Below are positions 18,862-26,543 of a stretch of DNA of 64,000 nucleotides, in pieces. How positions within the stretch are numbered: position 1 is the first letter of the stretch; every line of letters starts with the position of its first letter. Under the pieces are notes generated by a model that saw only the letters and a list, made by a program, of their open reading frames with translations, was not told where the DNA came from and did no database searches. Made by a program: the position numbers and the translations under genes. The stretch lies in contig OY970201.1 of the NCBI GenBank assembly GCA_963708245.1, forward strand, positions 7,316,001 to 7,380,000, read 5' to 3'. This DNA is from CAVYXK01 sp963708245. GTDB taxonomy: Bacteria > Pseudomonadota > Alphaproteobacteria > Acetobacterales > Acetobacteraceae.

Positions 18862-19400
18862 TGACAAAGGCAGTCTTCCTCGATCGAGACGGTGTTTTGA
18901 ACAAGACCGTAATTCGTGGCGGCAAACCCTATCCACCTCAGTGCCTGGAGGAACTTGTCATCTTCCCTGACGCGGGCGCGGCTTTGAGCGCGCTGCGCGA
19001 TAGCGGCTACCTTCTCGTGGTGACAACAAACCAGCCGGACATCGCGCGTGGCACCACCACGCGCGAGCAGGTCGCGCGGATTAATCAGCATCTGCAAGAT
19101 CGGCTACCGCTCGATGCGATCGAGGTATGCGAACACGACGACCCAGACAAGTGTACATGTCGCAAGCCCAATCCTGGCCTCCTGATGCGAGCGGCCGAGC
19201 GCGACGGGATCGCGCTGACGAAGAGCTTCATGGTCGGCGACCGGTGGCGCGATATTGAGGCCGGCCGCCGCGCTGGGTGCCAGACGGTGCTAATCGGCGA
19301 TGGTTATGGCGAAGACCTGAAGTCGCAACCGGACGTCACGGTCTACAGTCTTAGCGAGGCTGCGACCTGGATTCTCACGCAAGCCGAGAAGCGGGAGTAA
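18861..19400 (+). CDS. gmhB: D,D-heptose 1,7-bisphosphate phosphatase, GmhB-like
   Basis: A 179-residue HAD-superfamily phosphatase. Motif I is FLDRDGVLN, motif II VTTNQPD, and MVGDRWRDIEAG holds the acidic motif. The Cys/His loop CEHDDPDKCTCRKPNPG is the zinc-binding insert characteristic of GmhB. It removes the C7 phosphate of heptose-1,7-bisphosphate. The ATG shares one base with the TGA of the upstream gene, and its TAA overlaps the next ATG, so the three plus-strand genes are probably translationally coupled. Confidence 0.88.
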   Translation: MTKAVFLDRDGVLNKTVIRGGKPYPPQCLEELVIFPDAGAALSALRDSGYLLVVTTNQPDIARGTTTREQVARINQHLQDRLPLDAIEVCEHDDPDKCTCRKPNPGLLMRAAERDGIALTKSFMVGDRWRDIEAGRRAGCQTVLIGDGYGEDLKSQPDVTVYSLSEAATWILTQAEKRE

Positions 19401-20122
19401 TGAGCATGAAACGCGTCAAAGACCTCAATGTGCAGATCTTCGCCGACGGGGCAGACAAGGCGGGAATGCTGCAGATGTATGCTAAACCCTACATCAAAGG
19501 CTTCACAACCAATCCGACGCTGATGCGCAAAGCGGATGTCGTGGAGTACGAAGCCTTTGCCCGCGACATTCTGGAAGCAATCCCGGATCGACCGATCTCA
19601 TTCGAGGTATTCGCTGACGAGTTTGCCGACATGGAACGGCAGGCTCGACGCATTACCGCCTGGGGCAAACACGTCTCAGTCAAGATACCGATCACCAATA
19701 CCCGACGGCAAAGCTCGATCCCGCTCGTCCGCAAGCTTTCGCACGACGGCGTTGCGCTCAACGTGACCGCGATTTTTACGCTCGATCAGGTCCAGGCGGT
19801 GGTCGACGCGGTTCGCGGTGGGGCGTCCTGCTATGTCTCAGTGTTCGCTGGCCGCATTGCCGATACGGGGGTCGATCCTGTCCCACTCATGGCCGAAACG
19901 GTGGCCCGACTGCGGGATGCGCCCAATACCCAGTTGATCTGGGCAAGCCCACGCGAGCTCCTCAACATTATCCAGGCAAATGAGATTGGCTGCCACGTTA
20001 TCACCGTGACCAATGATATCCTTAGCAAGCTGGCCCTGATCGGCAAGGACCTCGCCGACTATTCGCTAGATACCGTAAAGATGTTTTATGAGGATGGGAA
20101 GGCCGCCGGTTACGCGTTGTGA
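19400..20122 (+). CDS. transaldolase family protein
   Basis: A 240-residue TIM-barrel protein of the small transaldolase/fructose-6-phosphate aldolase group. The opening IFADGADKAGML...IKGFTTNPTLM and the Schiff-base lysine in HVSVKIPITN are visible, with VTAIFTLDQV and YVSVFAGRIADTG further on. Transaldolases make sedoheptulose-7-phosphate from fructose-6-phosphate and erythrose-4-phosphate. Sedoheptulose-7-phosphate is the GmhA substrate, so placing it here would feed the heptose route; this is inference. Start ATG 19400 overlaps the previous stop; ATG 19406 is an alternative. Its 3' end overlaps the convergent gene by 13 bases. Confidence 0.88.
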   Translation: MSMKRVKDLNVQIFADGADKAGMLQMYAKPYIKGFTTNPTLMRKADVVEYEAFARDILEAIPDRPISFEVFADEFADMERQARRITAWGKHVSVKIPITNTRRQSSIPLVRKLSHDGVALNVTAIFTLDQVQAVVDAVRGGASCYVSVFAGRIADTGVDPVPLMAETVARLRDAPNTQLIWASPRELLNIIQANEIGCHVITVTNDILSKLALIGKDLADYSLDTVKMFYEDGKAAGYAL

Positions 20123-20826
20123 GAGCGACGTAACAGTGCGTCAGTTTCCCGCAGGCCTTCGACTGAGCCAATCTCGTAAAAGCGGTTTGTGACCTCGTAG
20201 CCGGCCAGCTTGCCGGTGCGCGACAGGTCACGATAGATATCGCCCAGATCGAACGGCACATCTGCGGGCTGCGCTTTCGCGACGATGTCGGCGGAGAGCA
20301 CACTGAGTCCCCAGTCGATATGATGCATCTGCGGTAGATATATCTGCTTATCATAGAGTCTAATGCGGCCGTCTTCGAACCAGATATTGCTACGGTCCCA
20401 TCGCCCGTCGTTTCGAAATACTGTCGTGAGTGCTGGCTGGCGGCTTTCACGAAATGCATCGACGATCGGACCGTAGGCACCATCGAGCCAACTGTCGCCG
20501 TACATCACCAGGAATTCCGAGCCGAGCTTGGCGAGCGCTGCCCGCACTGCGCCACCCGTGCCGAGGAGCTGCGGTCCATCAACCGAGTAGGCGACCGACA
20601 GACCAAAGCGGCTTCCATCGCCAACGAATGCCTCAATTTGTTGCCACAAATAGCCGACGCAGAGGATAACGTGGCTTACGCCCTGGCGGTGCAACATCCG
20701 AAGCTGGTGAGCGATGAAAGGCTCATCGGCGACTGACAGCATCGATTTGGGTATCTGCTCGGTCAGTGGTCGCAATCGCGTGGCCAGACCGCCCGCAAGC
20801 ACCGCCACGGCTGGCATCGTACTCAT
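20110..20826 (-). CDS. hddC: sugar nucleotidyltransferase, HddC-like
   Basis: A 238-residue nucleotidyltransferase with the signature AVLAGGLATRLRPLTE...PKSML, GVSHVILCVGY, LGTGGAVRAAL and the acidic metal site VMYGDSW. The family joins a sugar-1-phosphate to a nucleoside triphosphate. Next to a GHMP heptose kinase and GmhA/GmhB-like genes, the likely reaction is D-glycero-alpha-D-manno-heptose-1-phosphate to its GDP (or other NDP) form. Other sugar-1-phosphates cannot be excluded from sequence. Last gene of the minus-strand operon; it overlaps the kinase by 4 bases. Confidence 0.82.
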   Translation of the reverse strand: MSTMPAVAVLAGGLATRLRPLTEQIPKSMLSVADEPFIAHQLRMLHRQGVSHVILCVGYLWQQIEAFVGDGSRFGLSVAYSVDGPQLLGTGGAVRAALAKLGSEFLVMYGDSWLDGAYGPIVDAFRESRQPALTTVFRNDGRWDRSNIWFEDGRIRLYDKQIYLPQMHHIDWGLSVLSADIVAKAQPADVPFDLGDIYRDLSRTGKLAGYEVTNRFYEIGSVEGLRETDALLRRSHNA

Positions 20827-21803
20827 GACACGATTATTTTGGTGCCCTCGAAGTCGAACCGGAACCTGACCTCGCTAAGTCCCGCCTGCGTCATCGCGTG
20901 CCGCAACCGTGTCTTGTTTTCGGCGTAGAACATCAGAAACCCGCCGCCACCGGCACCTATCAGCTTGCCGCCGACGGCGCCGTTATTCATCGCTAGCGCA
21001 TACCATTCGTCAATCAACGGATTCGACATTGAACTGGACCGCCGTTTCTTGTGTTCCCAATGTTCGTGCATGAGGCTGCCGAACTCAATCAGTTGACCGT
21101 CCTCAAGCGCTTGCAGGCTGCGTTGACCAAGCTCCTTCACGTAATGCAGATTGTCGATCATCCCAAAATCCTGCTGCCTGGTCTTGCTGTCCTGCTCCTT
21201 GAGGATCGAGGATGCCGCGCGCGAATAGCCAGTAAAGAACAGCAGAAGATTATCCTCGAGATTATAGAGTGTCTCGGTAGAAATTCTAGCCGGCCAGGCA
21301 TCAACTCTGCCCTTGCGATCGAAGCGAAAGCAGGTAACACCGCCATAGGCCGCAATATATTGGTCCTGCTTGCCAATCGGCTCACCCAATCGATCAATCT
21401 CGATCTCGCACGCGCGCTCGGCCAGTTCAAGCGGATGCATCAGGTGCTTGTTGTGTGCAAAGAGCGCCTTCAGCAGTGCCGTCGTGAAACTACCGGAGGA
21501 CCCGAGCCCGGTACCAGCTGGGATATCGGCCATGGAGGTGATCTCAAGCGCGAGGTTCGGAAGTCCGACCATCTTGACCGCTTCTCGGACAATCGGATGC
21601 TTTAGATCATCGATCTCGGTCACTTTCTCAAGCTCCGAATACTTGACGATCAGCTCCGCGCCGAATGTCTGATGGATAGTAATGTAGACGTATTTGTCGA
21701 TCGCAGCGGCGATCAGAAACCCTTCGTGATCGCGATAATATGACGGGACGTCGGTGCCTCCACCGCCAAGTGTAATACGCAAGGGACTGCGAGCAATGAT
21801 CAT
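20823..21803 (-). CDS. hddA: GHMP kinase, heptose-7-phosphate 1-kinase HddA-like
   Basis: A 326-residue GHMP kinase. Motif 1 is RSPLRITLGGGGTDVP, the ATP loop is IPAGTGLGSSGSF, and motif 3 is GGKLIGAGGGGFLMFY. The opening GGGGTDVPSYY is characteristic of D-glycero-alpha-D-manno-heptose-7-phosphate kinases. The reaction phosphorylates C1 before GmhB removes the 7-phosphate. It overlaps both neighbours by 4 bases, which indicates one transcript with the oxidoreductase and nucleotidyltransferase genes. Confidence 0.88.
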   Translation of the reverse strand: MIIARSPLRITLGGGGTDVPSYYRDHEGFLIAAAIDKYVYITIHQTFGAELIVKYSELEKVTEIDDLKHPIVREAVKMVGLPNLALEITSMADIPAGTGLGSSGSFTTALLKALFAHNKHLMHPLELAERACEIEIDRLGEPIGKQDQYIAAYGGVTCFRFDRKGRVDAWPARISTETLYNLEDNLLLFFTGYSRAASSILKEQDSKTRQQDFGMIDNLHYVKELGQRSLQALEDGQLIEFGSLMHEHWEHKKRRSSSMSNPLIDEWYALAMNNGAVGGKLIGAGGGGFLMFYAENKTRLRHAMTQAGLSEVRFRFDFEGTKIIVS

Positions 21804-22795
21804 TGGCTGGCTCTACGATAGGCGGATTCGATAATCGCGTACACGGCGCACGCGTCATCGATATCGGCGATGTCCGAGGAATTTCCGGCGAGAGTAAGCG
21901 CAAAGCTCTCCAGCTCCGCGCGCCACGAGGCGTCGGGAAACGGGTATTCCCATATCGTTGTCTCAGGTGGCCCCAGTTGGGGCAGCATCCTGTGGAAAGT
22001 CAGTCGCTCAGTGCCATAGCTGCCCCCCAGACCATCAATGGTCAGTTTGCCATCACGCCCGACGATCTCGAGCGAGAACGTGTTCCTCCATTCGGTCCAG
22101 GTGGCATGCAGCCAGGCAATGGCGCCTTGGTCGCTGCGCAGTGCCAGGAAGCAGTTGTCTTCGACCTTAATATCCCAGAAATAAGTCGGTAGGCTGCTAT
22201 ATTCGAGCGCAAGATCACCGAGAAACCAGCGCGACAGATCGATTAGATGGGATCCCTGGTCGATCATCTCTCCGCCACCGGAGAGGGTGCGGTCGCAGCG
22301 CCACTCTTTTTCGTAGCCAATTCGGCCGCCATGCCCGTAGCGCCCCCGAATGTAGTAAAGGGGACCGATCTTGCCTTCCGCAACGTGGCGTTTGGCGCCG
22401 CCGAGCGCGGGATGAAAGCGGTGATTAAAGCCCACCTTGACGAGACGGCCGTTACGCGCCGCGGCTTCCGACACCGCACGAACCTCGGCGAGACTGCGGC
22501 CCGCTGGCTTTTCCAACAGAACGTGCTTGCCTTGATCGAGACAGCCGATAGCAATTGCGCTCAGCCAGTCGTGCGACGTGGCGACCACGATTGCATCGAG
22601 ATCAACCTCCGCGGTCACCTCCTGCCAATCGGCAGCCACCCGCGCGCCCACGTTAGCAGCAAGCGAGTCCGCCCTCCGCCGCGCGATATCCGCGACGATG
22701 ACAACCTCATGCCCGAGCGCGCGCGCCGCTGCCGCGCGCTTCTGACCGATCAATCCGCAACCGATAATTCCCCAACGCACTGGCGCTATCCCCAT
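21800..22795 (-). CDS. Gfo/Idh/MocA-family oxidoreductase
   Basis: A 331-residue NAD(P)-dependent oxidoreductase. The N-terminal Rossmann motif is WGIIGCGLIGQKRA, the LLEKPAGRS lysine-proline motif is catalytic/cofactor-linked, and GGEMIDQGSHLIDLSRW is the family's conserved C-terminal catalytic region. These enzymes oxidise or reduce hydroxyl groups of sugars or their nucleotides. Here it probably modifies the heptose or another sugar of the surface polymer; the substrate is unknown. It overlaps the upstream SDR gene by about 10 bases and the kinase gene by 4. Confidence 0.88.
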   Translation of the reverse strand: MGIAPVRWGIIGCGLIGQKRAAAARALGHEVVIVADIARRRADSLAANVGARVAADWQEVTAEVDLDAIVVATSHDWLSAIAIGCLDQGKHVLLEKPAGRSLAEVRAVSEAAARNGRLVKVGFNHRFHPALGGAKRHVAEGKIGPLYYIRGRYGHGGRIGYEKEWRCDRTLSGGGEMIDQGSHLIDLSRWFLGDLALEYSSLPTYFWDIKVEDNCFLALRSDQGAIAWLHATWTEWRNTFSLEIVGRDGKLTIDGLGGSYGTERLTFHRMLPQLGPPETTIWEYPFPDASWRAELESFALTLAGNSSDIADIDDACAVYAIIESAYRRASQ

Positions 22796-23724
22796 TCAAG
22801 CCGACGATCGCTGGGCACAATTCGGCGCAGTGTATAGACATCCGTATCGCGCAGCTCATCCCAGTGGCTATGCAGCTCGCTCCAGGGATCCCATACCGCA
22901 CTGATCAGTTTACCAGTTATCTCGCGCCCGGCACCTGCGACCAGATATGCGACGAGTTTGGCAGCTTTCACCGCGTTCGCATCGTCGTTGTTTGCGAGCA
23001 ACCGTGCGGCGCCATCTATCTCCCGCTCGCCGGCGACATCGCCGCTGGCCAGAATCGCGCGCGTCATGCTCGAGGCGAAGGCACCGGGAGCGACGCTGTT
23101 GACCCGCACACCCTCGGAAGCGAGCTCCGCCGCGAGTGTCTCCCCGAAGCGAATGAGTGCGGTCTTGGCTGCACCATAGGCGGAAAACCGCGGGCGGGGC
23201 CCAGTGGCCCCACCCCCTGATACGTTTACCACCCAGCCTGCGCGACGAGCGAGCATCCCGGGTAATACCGCTCGCGTAAGAGCGACCGGTACCAGAAAAT
23301 TGGCGTGGACAGTTCGCGCGAATTCGCGCTCATCGACCTGCCACGCCGAGCCGATCGGGCCTTGGATTGCCGCGTTGTTGATCAGAATATCGGCACCGCC
23401 GGCTTCATTGGTAGCGGTAAGAATTGTCGCGACGGACGTCGGAGCCTCGATATCGCACTGACAGACATGGACCTGCACCGGCCCGTGCCGCACCGCCTCG
23501 CTTTCCGTCTTTCGCAACATCTCGCCGTCGCGTCCCACCATCAGCACGTCTACGCCGGCGGTGGCGAGCTCGAGCGTGATCAGGCGTCCCAGGCCACGAC
23601 CCGCTCCCGTGATGATAGCTAGCGGGTTCCGTCTGGAGGTCATCGACAGAGTCACATCGACCGAAGCGTCGTCGGTAACTCCGAAAAAGTGGGAGGCATA
23701 ATGGTCCACAAGGACGATATTCAT
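22786..23724 (-). CDS. short-chain dehydrogenase/reductase
   Basis: A classical SDR with ITGAGRGLGRLI (cofactor loop), LINNAAIQG, NVSGGG and the catalytic YGAAK. ATG 23724 lies 10 bases after the upstream gene and gives 312 residues. ATG 23643 (MTSRRNPLAIITG) gives 285, closer to the family's usual length. The ~28 residues in between (MNIVLVDHYASHFFG...) resemble no SDR part, so the start is uncertain. A C-terminal extension after the SDR core (WDPWSELHSHW...) is unusual. Its role in sugar modification is inferred from the operon. Confidence 0.8.
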   Translation of the reverse strand: MNIVLVDHYASHFFGVTDDASVDVTLSMTSRRNPLAIITGAGRGLGRLITLELATAGVDVLMVGRDGEMLRKTESEAVRHGPVQVHVCQCDIEAPTSVATILTATNEAGGADILINNAAIQGPIGSAWQVDEREFARTVHANFLVPVALTRAVLPGMLARRAGWVVNVSGGGATGPRPRFSAYGAAKTALIRFGETLAAELASEGVRVNSVAPGAFASSMTRAILASGDVAGEREIDGAARLLANNDDANAVKAAKLVAYLVAGAGREITGKLISAVWDPWSELHSHWDELRDTDVYTLRRIVPSDRRLEWG

Positions 23725-23734
23725 CGATGTCGGC

Positions 23735-24697
23735 TCAGTGCTGATTGCTCTGCTGGAAAACCCACTGATTACCGACCAACCAGTCGACGGTGGCTTGCAC
23801 CGCAGTCCGGATGTCGAATCTGGGCTGCCAGCCGAGCGAACGGATGCGCTGCGTATCGAGGAATATGAACGGATTATCACCAATCCAGCCACGGTCTCCG
23901 CCGGAATAACCTAGTTGTGGGCTGCATCCAAGACGCGCCGCAATCCACTTGGCCGAATCGTTCACCCGACAATATTCGTCGGTTCCCAGATTGTAGATGT
24001 TGAGCTTGCCGTCAGCCCGCTCGAGCGCTGTTAGCATGGCGTCCACACAGTCCGCGACGTGCATATACGACTTGCGTTGCAGGCCATCGCCAAGGATGTG
24101 CAGCCTCGTAGGGTCGGAAAGTAGGCTATTTACGAAATCGAAGACATGGCCATGGGTGTAACGTTCCCCTAGTACGGAAACGAAGCGAAAGATATGCCCG
24201 CGCAGTCCATAACCTTCGACATATGCAGCGATCAGCCCCTCGCACGCCAGTTTTGAAGCACCATAGAGTGACGTCTGGACAGGAAACGGCGCATCCTCGG
24301 GGGTCGGAATCACCGTTGCCTCGCCGTAGACTGAACCGGTCGAGGAAAAAAGGATGGTCCTGATGCCATTCGTGCGCATCGCCTCGAGCACATTGAACGT
24401 AGCAATCGTGTTCTGTTCCAAATCCTTACGCGGATGCTGCAGGCCAGACCGCACGTCGGCGTTTGCCGCCAGATGAAATACCACGTCCGCGCCGACGATC
24501 GCAGCGCGGAGACATTCTGTATCGAGGAGGTCGCCGGCGATCAGCCGGAAATTCGCATTGGCTTGGGCCTCGCCCAGAAAGGCGCGGATACCAGTCGAGA
24601 AGTTATCATAACCGGTCACCGTGTGACCTCGTGCCAATAGCAGATCGGCGAGATTGCTCCCGACGAAGCCTGCCGCGCCGGTGATGAAGGCATGCAT
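23735..24697 (-). CDS. NAD-dependent sugar epimerase/dehydratase (extended SDR)
   Basis: A 320-residue extended SDR resembling UDP-glucose 4-epimerase. The NAD loop is ITGAAGFVGSNLADLL, followed by FHLAANADVR, FSSTGSVYGEA, the catalytic YGASK and a C-terminal substrate domain (RKSYMHVADCVDAM). It probably epimerises or dehydrates an NDP-sugar. As the first gene of the five-gene minus-strand operon it lies beside a broken GDP-mannose epimerase-like gene, so the island may once have made a further sugar. Confidence 0.87.
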   Translation of the reverse strand: MHAFITGAAGFVGSNLADLLLARGHTVTGYDNFSTGIRAFLGEAQANANFRLIAGDLLDTECLRAAIVGADVVFHLAANADVRSGLQHPRKDLEQNTIATFNVLEAMRTNGIRTILFSSTGSVYGEATVIPTPEDAPFPVQTSLYGASKLACEGLIAAYVEGYGLRGHIFRFVSVLGERYTHGHVFDFVNSLLSDPTRLHILGDGLQRKSYMHVADCVDAMLTALERADGKLNIYNLGTDEYCRVNDSAKWIAARLGCSPQLGYSGGDRGWIGDNPFIFLDTQRIRSLGWQPRFDIRTAVQATVDWLVGNQWVFQQSNQH

Positions 24698-24811
24698 GAG
24701 TGGTGCTGCCGCCTATACGGACTGGATGGCAGGCATGGGTACCGCGGCAACCCCTCCTCCCTGCCGCATCGCTGTCGGGATGGTGCCCAAGCTTTTCCCT
24801 TTCGCGTTTGA

Positions 24812-25140
24812 TCGCGTCTGACGCTCGATCCATGCGTAGGTGATCGCGACGCCTTCAGAAAGCGGTTGCATGATGTCGGCGTCATTTTCGCCGGTAAAGA
24901 CAAACCCGGCCCCGCCCATGTCCGCGGCCAACTGATAAACCTCGTCGAACCGCCGGTCGATCACATGCCGGCAGAAATACGGATCGCGCAAATCGCCGAT
25001 AACAAAGTCATCAGCTTCGATCTCCGCATACTCATTATGCTTCAGATCGACGCCACGTACCCAGATGCCTTCCGGTTTCACACGTTTCACCAAGTGCCAC
25101 CGATGAAACCACCGGTTCCACAAACCAATGCCGAATGCAT
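24812..25140 (-). pseudogene. GDP-mannose 3,5-epimerase-like remnant with internal deletion
   Basis: The N-terminal part (HLVKRVKPEGIWVRGVDLKH, DDFVIGDLRDP, YQLAADMGGAGFVFTGEND) matches the start of GDP-mannose 3,5-epimerase-type extended SDRs. After ...NDADIM at about 24869 it jumps to QPLSEGVAITYAWIERQ, which resembles the C-terminal end of the same enzyme. About two thirds of the protein is missing. Upstream, the GGFIGG cofactor loop is present only in another frame (ALVCGTGGFIGG), so there is also a frameshift near 25100. Non-functional. Confidence 0.7.
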
Positions 25141-25289
25141 CAAAACCCTCCCGCAAGGTGGAATGACAGATTGGCCACTTTTCTGGACGATCTCCCCTGG
25201 AAGGCACCGGTCCTCATGCGCCCCACCCCGTCGCACTCGCCATTTATTGCCATCCTAGCGTGTATCAGTCCAGCGTTGCAAGCAAAAAA

Positions 25290-25525
25290 AGCAGCTAGGT
25301 TGCGCGTTGGTCTCAAAAATGCCCGCCGTATCAGCATTTAGCGCATTCGTGAGACGGTGTCGGTGCTCCAGTGCCCTCGCGTTTCCGCTAAAGCTGAAGC
25401 TGTCGTTGGTGATCGCGATCGTGAAGTGCTTGGCCATCTTGCGCCGGCCCAACACGGCGCCGACCGCCTGGCCGATTGCTGCCGCGCCACGCAGCTTGCT
25501 CGGCCGCTCAACCCGGAGCGGCGGG
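25290..25525 (-). pseudogene. IS1634-family transposase remnant
   Basis: The segment RVERPSKLRGAAAIGQAVGA and the following LGRRKMAKHF closely match the middle of the IS1634 transposase at about 8500-8670, then decays. Only about 70 codons survive. It separates the epimerase remnant from a truncated glyoxalase-like gene and marks an old insertion or deletion. Confidence 0.75.
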
Positions 25526-25707
25526 ACAAGGAGGATCTGCTCTCTTCGGCGATCACGCTGGACGATGCCAAGCCGCTCTTCCTCGAATACCAGGCGGCCG
25601 GTGTTGTCTTTCACCAGACCCTTCGCACCGAGCCATGGGGCGCGCGCACCTTCATCGTGCGCGATCCGGACGGCAATCTGACCCTGTTCGCCGGCAGAGC
25701 AGGCTGA
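25520..25707 (+). pseudogene. C-terminal fragment of a glyoxalase/VOC-family protein
   Basis: The last ~60 residues (ITLDDAKPLFLEYQAAGV..., then WGARTFIVRDPDGNLTLFAG) are the typical C-terminal half of a vicinal-oxygen-chelate protein; the DPDGN-x-L-x-F ending is diagnostic. The N-terminal half is missing and replaced by the transposase remnant. It has no start of its own. Confidence 0.75.
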
Positions 25708-25735
25708 TAGTGACCCAGTTATTCGAGCGCCACGG

Positions 25736-26425
25736 TCACGCCGCGCTAACCAACTCGGCGAATCCGGCCCAATATTGCAGCGCGTCGTGGCCGGGCTCCG
25801 TCAGACGATAGAGGCCAAATTCGACGCGCTCGAACCAGCCATAGACATTATGCCGCAGGATGCGTCCGGCATCAGGCGCCACGGGACGCAGGTCGCGCGG
25901 TCGCATTGGTCCCTGCCGAAGCGCAGCGGCACAAAGCAACGCCTGTTGGCGGTACGCCGTCATAATAGGCCGGCGCGTCGAACCGCCGGCCGACGGATCA
26001 CCGCGCCGCGCCGCATGCTCTTTCAGCAGACGTCGCCGCTGCGGCAGGTTGGGGCGAGGTCGATACGGCGCCGGCTCTGCGATGATCTCGACGTGACCAG
26101 GCGTCGGAGTAACGACGAGCAGTCCGAACCCGAGCAGGCGACAAAGCCGATGCACTCGCCGGTCCTGGTCACGTCCGCAACGTGTGGCCTGCACCGCCAG
26201 CCAAACCTCGTCCGCGGCGCGCAGGCGATCGACGCCTTGCAGCACGAGCTCCAGGGTGAACGCCAGCTTCAGCTCGGTAACGACCAGCATCGGTTCGCCG
26301 TCCCGGACGGCGACGATGTCACAGCCGCACACTTCGCCCTTCACCTCGAAGCCCTGACGCTCCAGAAACGCTTTGACGGCAGAGTAGAGGGATGTCTCCG
26401 GAACGCGCTTCGCCCGATTCGCCAT
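25736..26425 (-). CDS. DUF2161 family protein, PD-(D/E)XK nuclease-like
   Basis: A 229-residue protein. The N-terminal half has a restriction-endonuclease-like core: ETSLYSAVKAFLERQGFEVKGE, then DIVAVRDGEPMLVVTELKLAF, where the Asp and the E-x-K of a PD-(D/E)XK site are visible. The C-terminal half, after a basic linker, looks like a winged-helix domain (LRRGPMRPRDL-like region, NVYGWFERVEFGLYRLTEPG). DUF2161 proteins have no established function. It lies downstream of nadE in the same direction with a 118-base gap, so it may be separately transcribed. Confidence 0.8.
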   Translation of the reverse strand: MANRAKRVPETSLYSAVKAFLERQGFEVKGEVCGCDIVAVRDGEPMLVVTELKLAFTLELVLQGVDRLRAADEVWLAVQATRCGRDQDRRVHRLCRLLGFGLLVVTPTPGHVEIIAEPAPYRPRPNLPQRRRLLKEHAARRGDPSAGGSTRRPIMTAYRQQALLCAAALRQGPMRPRDLRPVAPDAGRILRHNVYGWFERVEFGLYRLTEPGHDALQYWAGFAELVSAA

Positions 26426-26543
26426 TCGGCGATTTGATCCGACTTCGCTTGGCGTGTCAGCGAGCTTGGGTCGGATGCTATCGATCGGCAGCGGCCAGTT
26501 GCCGCATACCAGCGCCTATTTGCCTATAGGGCGCGCACCGCCC

